The notes under the pieces: model-generated
Told to the model about the DNA's origin: nothing
Seen by the model: the letters and a program-made list of their open reading frames with translations, nothing else
Database searches by the model: none
In this document: positions 58,464 to 64,000 of the stretch, one piece after another
Position numbering within the stretch: the stretch's first letter is position 1
Layout: each line of letters begins with the position of its first letter
From: JAEUHZ01 sp964552795
GTDB lineage: Bacteria > Planctomycetota > UBA1135 > GCA-002686595
Direction: 5' to 3'
Assembly: GCA_964552795.1 (NCBI GenBank)
Contig: CAZKIO010000004.1
Span: 82,851 to 146,850, forward strand
Length of the DNA stretch: 64,000 bases
Program-made: the position numbers and the translations under genes

Positions 58464-59990
58464 ATGTCGTATTTGCGCCTCGCTCGCTGCGCGGTCGTCG
58501 TGATCCTCGCCTCGTCCGCGTTCGCCGCCGACTTCTACGTGGACGTCGTCAACGGCAACGACGCCAACCCCGGCACGTCGCCGGGCAGCGCATGGAGGAC
58601 GCTCACGCACGCCAGCGCGGCGGCGCCCGCGGGCAGCGCGCACACGATCCACGTGGCGCCGGGCACGTACTCGCCGGCCACCGGCGAATCGTTCCCGCTG
58701 ATGTTTCGTGAGCAGCGGCTCGTCGGAGACCAGGGCCCGGCGTCGACGATCCTCGACGGCGGCGGCGGCGGCCCCTTGATCCGCATGCACCTTCCGCGCG
58801 GCAACGGGCTGCCCTCCAGCGCCTCGCTGGTGCAGGGATTCACGTTGCGCAACACGTCGTTGGCCGTCGAGCTGACCTCGGACTGGCTGACGCTCACGAC
58901 GTCGCTGGTCGACTGCGTGATCCAGAGCGCCACGACCGGCATCGACATCACGGCCGCGGGCGTCGGGCCGGGCGGCAACATGGTGGCCGCCACGCTGACG
59001 AGGGTGACGATCGAAGGCGGCACGAACTGCGTCGACGTCGGCGTGACGCGGCCCTCGTCGTTGACCGCGATCGACTGCACCTTCCGCGGCGCGGCCGATT
59101 CCGGGATCAAGGTCACGAGCTTCGGCACCATGCAGCTCAACTTCATCCGCTCTCGGTTCGAGACCAACGCCGTGGCCGGCGTGTGGGGCCACGTCTCGAA
59201 CTTCGGCCGCATCGAATCGACGTTCAGCGACTGCCTGCTGGCGCGCAACGGCGCCGGGTTCACGGCCACGCCGCCCAGCGGCCTGGGCGCGTTCGTCGGA
59301 GCCGACTTCCACCGCAGCACGGTGGCCGACAACGCGGGGGCCGGCGTGATCCTGAGCTCGGGCTCGGGGGTGTCCTCGAGCGCCTCGTTCCGTGGGACGC
59401 TCGTCCACGGCAATTCGCCCGACGTATCCGTGGCAAACGTGACGGCCAACCAGTTCTCGCAGATCGGCGGGCCGGACCCGCAGTTCGTCGACCGCGGGAA
59501 CGGGGACTTCCGGCTGCGCTTCGGCAGCCCGAGCATCGACATGGGCGATCCCGGCCTGGTCGTGGGCGTTCTCGACCTGGCACGCGTCGCGCGCCCGATC
59601 GACGGCGACCTCGACACCAACGAACGCGCCGACATCGGCGCCTTCGAGCACCAGCCGCTGCGCCTCGTGACGAGCGGCAGCATCGGCTCGCCGCTGCGCC
59701 TGGAGATGTCCGGTCCGGCCGGCGGGACGACCACCGTGTACTTCACGCGCGGCCCGCTGGTGGCGCCGGCTTCCACGCCGTTCGGGCAGTTCGACCTGAA
59801 CCCGGCGACGTTCGGCACGCTGTTCCAGAGCCCGGTCGCGCCCTTTCCGCCGGTGCCGTTCCAGCGGCCGATCCCGAACCAGGCGGTCCTGATCGGACGC
59901 ACCTTCGCGTTCCAGGGCCTGACGAGCTCGGGCATCGCGCCGAACGGCTTCGCGTACACCAACGCGGTGTCGTTCACGGTCGTGCCGTGA
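58464..59990 (+). CDS. Exported parallel beta-helix (DUF1565-like) protein
   Basis: The 508-residue product has a signal peptide (SYLRLARCAVVVILASSAFA) and the DUF1565 opening FYVDVVNGNDANPGTSPGSAWRT...HTIHVAPGTYSPATGE. A right-handed parallel beta-helix follows, then GPDPQFVDRGNGDFRLRFGSPSIDMGDPG and DTNERADIGAFEHQP, typical of the end of such helices. The last 110 residues are a beta domain, without the Cys pattern of neighbours. Polysaccharide binding or lysis is possible; no catalytic site is evident. The ATG at 58464 has GGAGGGCC upstream. Confidence 0.87.
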   Translation: MSYLRLARCAVVVILASSAFAADFYVDVVNGNDANPGTSPGSAWRTLTHASAAAPAGSAHTIHVAPGTYSPATGESFPLMFREQRLVGDQGPASTILDGGGGGPLIRMHLPRGNGLPSSASLVQGFTLRNTSLAVELTSDWLTLTTSLVDCVIQSATTGIDITAAGVGPGGNMVAATLTRVTIEGGTNCVDVGVTRPSSLTAIDCTFRGAADSGIKVTSFGTMQLNFIRSRFETNAVAGVWGHVSNFGRIESTFSDCLLARNGAGFTATPPSGLGAFVGADFHRSTVADNAGAGVILSSGSGVSSSASFRGTLVHGNSPDVSVANVTANQFSQIGGPDPQFVDRGNGDFRLRFGSPSIDMGDPGLVVGVLDLARVARPIDGDLDTNERADIGAFEHQPLRLVTSGSIGSPLRLEMSGPAGGTTTVYFTRGPLVAPASTPFGQFDLNPATFGTLFQSPVAPFPPVPFQRPIPNQAVLIGRTFAFQGLTSSGIAPNGFAYTNAVSFTVVP

Positions 59991-60131
59991 AGGGCGCGCG
60001 CTCGCGCAACGCTCGCCGATGTGCGTAGCTGCCCGACGCACAGTTCGCATGCACGCCTGCCTCGACGCCGTGAGCGTCGACCGAGCCGCGGACCTGCTGA
60101 GGCGCGCGCAGCGTGCCGCTAGCATGGCCGC

Positions 60132-61688
60132 ATGCGTCTTCTCCCCGCGTTCGTGCTCCTCCTCTCCGCCTGCAACGCCACGTCCGACGAGCCCGAGCGT
60201 CTGAGCACGGCGCCGGGCGATGCACCCGCCGTCGCGTCGCGCGAGCGGGGCGAGGAGCTCTACCTCCAGCACTGCAGCGTGTGCCACGGCTCGCGCGGCC
60301 GCGCGGACGGCCCGGCGGCGCCGCACCTGTTCCCGGCCGCGCGCGACTTCACGAGCGGCCGCTTCCGCCTCGTCAGCTCGGAGGACGGCGCCCCCGCGGA
60401 TGCCGACCTCGTCGCGACGTTGCGTCGTGGCATCCCGGGTTCGGCGATGCCCGCGTGGGGCTGGCTCGGCGACTCGGACCTGGACGCGCTCGCCGCGCAC
60501 GTGCGCGCGCTGGCCGTCGAAGGCCTGGGCCAGGACCTGGCGCAGCAGGCGCGCGAGGACGGCGAGCGCTTCGGCAACGCGGAGGCTCGCGACGTCGCGC
60601 GCGAGCGGATGACGCCCAACCGCCCCATCGAGGCGCCGCTGGCCGTGCGCGCGGACGCCGAGGCGCTGCACCGCGGCGAACGCATCTATGGCCAGCGCTG
60701 CGCGCAGTGCCACGCCGCGGACGGCAAGGGCGAGGCCTCGCCGCGCTTCGACGAGGACGGTGCGCTCAACTGGGCGCGCGACTTCACGGCCGGATTCCTG
60801 AAGGGCGGCGACTCCGTGCGCGCGCTGACCTGCCGCATCCGCGCGGGGATCCCCGGCACCGCGATGCCGCCGAACCGGCTCGAGGCAGAGGACGAGGACG
60901 CGCTCGTCGCGTACGTGCGCAGCCTGATCCCGGTCGGGACGTCCGAGCGCCTGGTGCACACGCGCTCCACGCTGACGGCGCGCCTGCGTTCCAGCGCGCC
61001 CCAGGACCCCGACGACCCGGCCTGGCAGGAGGCCGAGTCGATCCGCGTCGTGCTCGCGCCGCTGTGGTGGAACCAGGACGCCGTGCTGGAAGCACGACTC
61101 GCGGCGCTGCACGACGGGACGACCGTGGCGCTGCGCCTCGCGTGGCCCGACGCGACGGGCGTCGTGCAGGTGTTCACCGACGCGCGCGGCAGCGACGGCG
61201 CGGCCTTGCAGTTCTCCGACTCCGCGCAGCCGATGCTGTTCGGCATGGGGGCGCCGCACGAGCCCACGAACCTGTGGCACTGGCAGGCGCTGCGGTTCGA
61301 GGACGTGGCGGGCGCGCTCGACCTGTTCGAACCGGTCGCGCACGCGTCCGACAGCCCGCCCGCCGGCGCCGTGCGCGCGGACGTCCCGCTGTACCGCCGC
61401 CTGTTCGGGCGGCTCGAGCCCTCCGCGCGCGCCGACCGCATCACGCTGCGCGGCATCGATTCGGCTCCGGGAGCCGCGCGCGTGCGCGACGAGGTGCGCG
61501 CGAACGCACGCTGGCAGGACGGCGAATGGGTCGTCGTGTTCCGGCGCTCGATGCGCGCCGCGGACGGCGCCACCATAGCGCTCGCGCCCGGCAAGCGCGT
61601 GCAGATCGCCTGCGCGGTGTGGAACGGCGCGGCCGGCGACGCGGGCCCGCGCAAGTCGATCTCGATCTGGCAGGAGTTGCGGTTCTAG
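60132..61688 (+). CDS. Cytochrome c lipoprotein with ethylbenzene-dehydrogenase-like haem domain
   Basis: The 518-residue lipoprotein has a lipobox (LLLSAC, Cys14). Two cytochrome c domains follow: CSVCH at 48-52 with Met ligand in GSAMPAW, and CAQCH at 190-194 with GTAMPPN. The C-terminal region (about 300-518) resembles the haem-b-binding gamma subunit of ethylbenzene/dimethylsulfide dehydrogenases (LEARLAALHDGTTVALRLAW, VFTDARGSDGAALQFS, and WHWQALR). It is probably a membrane-anchored electron-transfer component. No molybdopterin catalytic subunit is in the window. Its end overlaps the stop of the methyltransferase gene by 4 bases, tail to tail. Confidence 0.85.
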   Translation: MRLLPAFVLLLSACNATSDEPERLSTAPGDAPAVASRERGEELYLQHCSVCHGSRGRADGPAAPHLFPAARDFTSGRFRLVSSEDGAPADADLVATLRRGIPGSAMPAWGWLGDSDLDALAAHVRALAVEGLGQDLAQQAREDGERFGNAEARDVARERMTPNRPIEAPLAVRADAEALHRGERIYGQRCAQCHAADGKGEASPRFDEDGALNWARDFTAGFLKGGDSVRALTCRIRAGIPGTAMPPNRLEAEDEDALVAYVRSLIPVGTSERLVHTRSTLTARLRSSAPQDPDDPAWQEAESIRVVLAPLWWNQDAVLEARLAALHDGTTVALRLAWPDATGVVQVFTDARGSDGAALQFSDSAQPMLFGMGAPHEPTNLWHWQALRFEDVAGALDLFEPVAHASDSPPAGAVRADVPLYRRLFGRLEPSARADRITLRGIDSAPGAARVRDEVRANARWQDGEWVVVFRRSMRAADGATIALAPGKRVQIACAVWNGAAGDAGPRKSISIWQELRF

Positions 61689-62362
61689 AGCGGCCGGTCG
61701 GCCACGAACAGGGTGTGCGTCGAGACCTGGGCCTGCGGGTAGGCTTTGGCCAGCACCTCGTCCGCGCGGAAGCCGGACCGGCCGAGCCGCCGCAGGAAGC
61801 GCTCGTCCTTACCGGCCGACCAGAAGACGGCGCGCCCCCCGGGGCGCAGGGCCTGGAACAGGATGCGCAGGCCGCCGTCCGCGTAGATGCGGTCGTTGCG
61901 CGGATCGACCAGCGCAACCGGCCCGTTGTCGACGTCGAGTAGCACCGCGTCGTAGTGCCCGGGCTCGGCGCGCGCGAGCACCTCGAACACGTCGCCGATC
62001 GTGACCTCGACGCGCGGGTCGTCCAGCAGCGCGCCGTTGACATCGCGCATGTGCAGGCGGTTCCACTCCACGATCTGCGGCAGCAGTTCCGCCACGCGGA
62101 CGTGCACGTCGTCGGTGACGAGCTGGAGCACGCGGCGCAGGGTGAAGCCGAACCCGAAGCCGCCGATCAGCACCCGCTTCGCACCCTCGCCGCCGAGCAC
62201 GACGGCGGCCAGCTCGGCCATCCTCGCCTCCGACGCCGTGGCGGTCGTGCTCATCAACAGCTCGCCGTCCACGCGCATGTGGAAGTGCCCGTCGTGCTTG
62301 CGCAGCGACAGCTTGGAGCGGTCGGGGAGGATGGCCTGGGCGAGGGTGACGGACGGTTTCAC
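61685..62362 (-). CDS. Spermidine-synthase-like SAM-dependent enzyme
   Basis: The 225-residue protein has a Rossmann fold like spermidine synthases: VLIGGFGFGFTLRRVL (SAM/dcSAM loop), VRVAELLPQIVEWNR, VTIGDVFEVL and YDAVLLDVDNGPVALV, with an N-terminal beta part (HFHMRVDGELLMSTT). It is shorter than true SpeE and lacks a confident propylamine-acceptor motif, so a methyltransferase or related role is safer. The start is GTG at 62362. No other polyamine gene is nearby. Confidence 0.8.
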   Translation of the reverse strand: MKPSVTLAQAILPDRSKLSLRKHDGHFHMRVDGELLMSTTATASEARMAELAAVVLGGEGAKRVLIGGFGFGFTLRRVLQLVTDDVHVRVAELLPQIVEWNRLHMRDVNGALLDDPRVEVTIGDVFEVLARAEPGHYDAVLLDVDNGPVALVDPRNDRIYADGGLRILFQALRPGGRAVFWSAGKDERFLRRLGRSGFRADEVLAKAYPQAQVSTHTLFVADRPL

Positions 62363-62452
62363 GGCGCACGACTCTCGTCGGGCGCCCGCGGCCTGTCACC
62401 ACCGAACCCGAGGATCCGCGCCGGAGCGCGGCTGCACCCGCCCCGCTGCGGT

Positions 62453-62486
62453 CGCGGGAGCGTCCGGCGCGCCGGATGCTCCCGCG
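62453..62486 (-). terminator. Long GC hairpin downstream of the 62519 gene
   Basis: CGCGGGAGCGTCCGGC (62453-62468) pairs with GCCGGATGCTCCCGCG (62471-62486), one wobble, 33 bases past the stop on the minus strand. The apparent 2-base loop will open to at least 4. No T-run follows. Confidence 0.4.
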
Positions 62487-62518
62487 GAGTGCCTTCCTCG
62501 CGCGGCAGACCGCGCGGA

Positions 62519-63796
62519 CTACGGACGCCAGACCACGGTCCAGGCGTTCGTCAGGTTGAAGCTCGCAGGCGTGCAGAACACCGCCGCGTTGCGGTACCAG
62601 CCCTGGTGGTGGCGCACGGATCCGCAGATCGCGAAGCAGCGGACCGAGATGGCGGTGTCCCCCGTCTGCGGATAGATGGCCGTATCGCCCGTCGCGAACT
62701 TGATCCCGATGCGGCACACGTTGCCGGTGACGCAACGCAGACCGTCCCCGAACACCGTGCCGGCGCCGCCCGCCTCGCGCAGCGTGCCGTCGAAGAACAG
62801 GCACGGAACGCCGGCCGGCAGCCGGTCCGCGGTCAGCACGAGCGAATCCGAGGCGATGCTCGCGATCCCGCCGGCCGTGAGACGACCGCCGCCCGTGAGC
62901 GCCGAGTTGTCGCAGCCGCCCAGGCCGTCCGTGCCCGCCTGCACCGTGCCGCCGCACGGGCACGCCGTGGTCGAGCCGAAGCAGTACGGACCCTCGTCGA
63001 CCGCGCTGTCCGGATCACAGGCGTTCACGGTGAGATCGAAGTCGAAGTCCGGGAACTCCTGACGGCAGCCGTAGTGCGGATCGGGCGGGCAGATGCCGTG
63101 CTCCATGAACCCGAAGATCTGCGTGCCGATCCAGGTGTAGGGACCGCCGGGGTTCGGGCCCGTGACGTTGCCGCCGTTCCAGTTGCAGGGCGTTCCGTCG
63201 CCGTTGTAGATGCGGTAGAGCGCGCCGGGAACGTAGCCGTCGTAGGGCACGTCGTAGCCGCCCATGGCCGCGCCGTACATCAGGTCGCCCGCGCCGCCGT
63301 CGGTCACCGCCACGACGTCCATCGGAACGAAGGAGCCGAGCGCGCCGGCGTCGATGACGCCGTCGTTGTCCGCGTCGAGGTCGGTGCCCACCGCGGGCGG
63401 CGTGCCCATGCCGAGCGCGAACGTGTTGGTGCCGTTCTCCAGGTCGGGCGAGAAGTCGTACACGACCCACGTGTACGGCGGCGGCAGGCAGGGCAGCGGC
63501 GCGATGCCGGAGGCGTCGGCGCGGATCGTCAGGATCCCGCTGGTGTCCATCACGAAGCTCGAGAGGTCGACGGCCTGGTCCAGCGTGCCGGCCCCGGTGC
63601 TGTCGCCCTCGATGCTGAGGAACCACCAACCGGTCATCGGACCGGCAGGCAGGCCCTGGATCTCGAGCGTCTCCTGTGTGTTGTCCGCACCCGGCGGGTT
63701 GATGAGCAACTCGCTGATCGTGTACTGCGCGTGTGCACTCCCCGCGCCGACGAAGCCGGCCGCTGCGAAGAGGAACGGGTGGAAAGAACGTCGCAT
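62519..63796 (-). CDS. Exported protein with Cys-rich C-terminal domain
   Basis: The 425-residue product has a signal peptide (FHPFLFAAAGFVGAGSAHA) and an N-terminal region that resembles a lamin-tail domain (YTISELLINPPGADNTQETLEI, WWFLSIEGDSTG). The last 160 residues are the shared domain: CFGSTTACPCGG, FGDGLRCVTGNVCRI, WYRNAAVFC and SFNLTNAW. Cysteines are more numerous than in sister proteins. It is probably surface-located. The ATG at 63796 has AGAGGAGTACCC upstream. A long GC hairpin follows the stop. The 204 bases upstream to the right edge contain no recognisable gene. Confidence 0.82.
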   Translation of the reverse strand: MRRSFHPFLFAAAGFVGAGSAHAQYTISELLINPPGADNTQETLEIQGLPAGPMTGWWFLSIEGDSTGAGTLDQAVDLSSFVMDTSGILTIRADASGIAPLPCLPPPYTWVVYDFSPDLENGTNTFALGMGTPPAVGTDLDADNDGVIDAGALGSFVPMDVVAVTDGGAGDLMYGAAMGGYDVPYDGYVPGALYRIYNGDGTPCNWNGGNVTGPNPGGPYTWIGTQIFGFMEHGICPPDPHYGCRQEFPDFDFDLTVNACDPDSAVDEGPYCFGSTTACPCGGTVQAGTDGLGGCDNSALTGGGRLTAGGIASIASDSLVLTADRLPAGVPCLFFDGTLREAGGAGTVFGDGLRCVTGNVCRIGIKFATGDTAIYPQTGDTAISVRCFAICGSVRHHQGWYRNAAVFCTPASFNLTNAWTVVWRP

Positions 63797-64000
63797 TCGG
63801 GTACTCCTCTGGATCCGAGTTGGCTAGAACGGCCGCGGAAACGCGTGCGAGCGGCCTGGACAGGCCCACGGTAGCAGGCTCGCGGGATCGGTGGCCGGAT
63901 TCCCGGGCCGCGGAGGCATCAGGCGCCCCAGGCGTCGTGCGAGAGGAGTACTGTCCCAGCCCGCTGCACTTTTTCTGCGCGCCACCTGCTCCCGTTGCGC

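Noticed and set aside
63919..64000. Possible end of a minus-strand gene entering from the right edge
   Set aside because: A 26-codon open frame ends with a stop at 63919-63921, but it is too short to judge and shows no recognisable motif.
1..64000. tRNA, rRNA, CRISPR, transposon or phage genes
   Set aside because: I looked for cloverleaf-like segments, regularly spaced direct repeats, terminal inverted repeats and transposase or integrase motifs on both strands and found none convincing. A covariance-model search would be decisive for RNAs.

Overview
The window is a gene-dense, very GC-rich chromosomal segment (roughly 70% G+C by eye). The best guess is a member of the Planctomycetota, probably one of its deep marine or aquatic lineages. 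This is an inference from gene content: a TPR-tailed Ser/Thr kinase with a DWG in place of DFG, ECF sigma/anti-sigma pairs fused to unusual domains, many large exported beta-rich proteins, CXXCH proteins, HEAT, FIST and DUF4097 proteins, two type I phosphodiesterase-like phosphatases, and a recurrent Cys-rich C-terminal domain. No rRNA, tRNA, CRISPR array, insertion sequence, integrase or phage gene was recognised. I count 48 protein-coding genes, one of them cut by the left edge. Intergenic gaps are short, none over 300 bases, and the high GC creates very long spurious antisense frames.

Layout. 1-9.6 kb: a truncated exported HEAT-repeat protein, a branched-chain aminotransferase (ilvE), a 90-aa protein paired with a FIST sensor, a DUF4097 lipoprotein, a membrane rhodanese, an exported HELGH metalloprotease-like protein, a TatA-like microprotein and an exported protein that looks like a protease fold without its active site. 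9.6-20 kb: DEAD-box helicase dbpA, a ChaN lipoprotein fused to a pseudo-hydrolase, a transmembrane Ser/Thr kinase, a SEC-C membrane protein with 24-residue repeats, and a beta-propeller/di-haem protein. 20-27 kb: peroxiredoxin, DUF1579 protein, inositol-phosphatase-family enzyme, an operon of ECF sigma, anti-sigma and a secretin-N-like exported protein, then a (p)ppGpp-hydrolase-like HD protein. 27-36 kb: an operon with an EMC3/DUF106-like membrane protein, a 65-aa protein and a periplasmic phosphodiesterase/phosphatase; an EgtB/SenA-like non-haem iron enzyme with an ATP-grasp ligase; a thiol redoxin; a GT39-like membrane glycosyltransferase.

36-50 kb: exported CHRD, FG-GAP and BNR-repeat proteins surround a tightly coupled operon of ECF sigma, anti-sigma and an exported CHAT-domain protein; then a GT4 glycosyltransferase and a second membrane phosphodiesterase. 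50-64 kb: subtilisin-like protease, small helix-turn-helix-like protein, two-FAS1 protein, DinB-YciI fusion, prolyl aminopeptidase, sulfotransferase, TolB-like propeller, parallel beta-helix protein, cytochrome c/ethylbenzene-dehydrogenase-like haem protein, spermidine-synthase-like methyltransferase and another exported protein with the Cys-rich C-terminus.

How it fits together. The dominant theme is the cell envelope: about half the products carry signal peptides, lipoboxes or membrane segments. Five unrelated exported proteins end in the same family of C-terminal domain, which suggests a shared surface-targeting or anchoring route. Two sigma/anti-sigma operons each control an exported effector. 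The strongest candidates for something new are the sigma/anti-sigma/exported-CHAT operon, the shared C-terminal domain, and the EgtB/SenA-like plus ATP-grasp pair.
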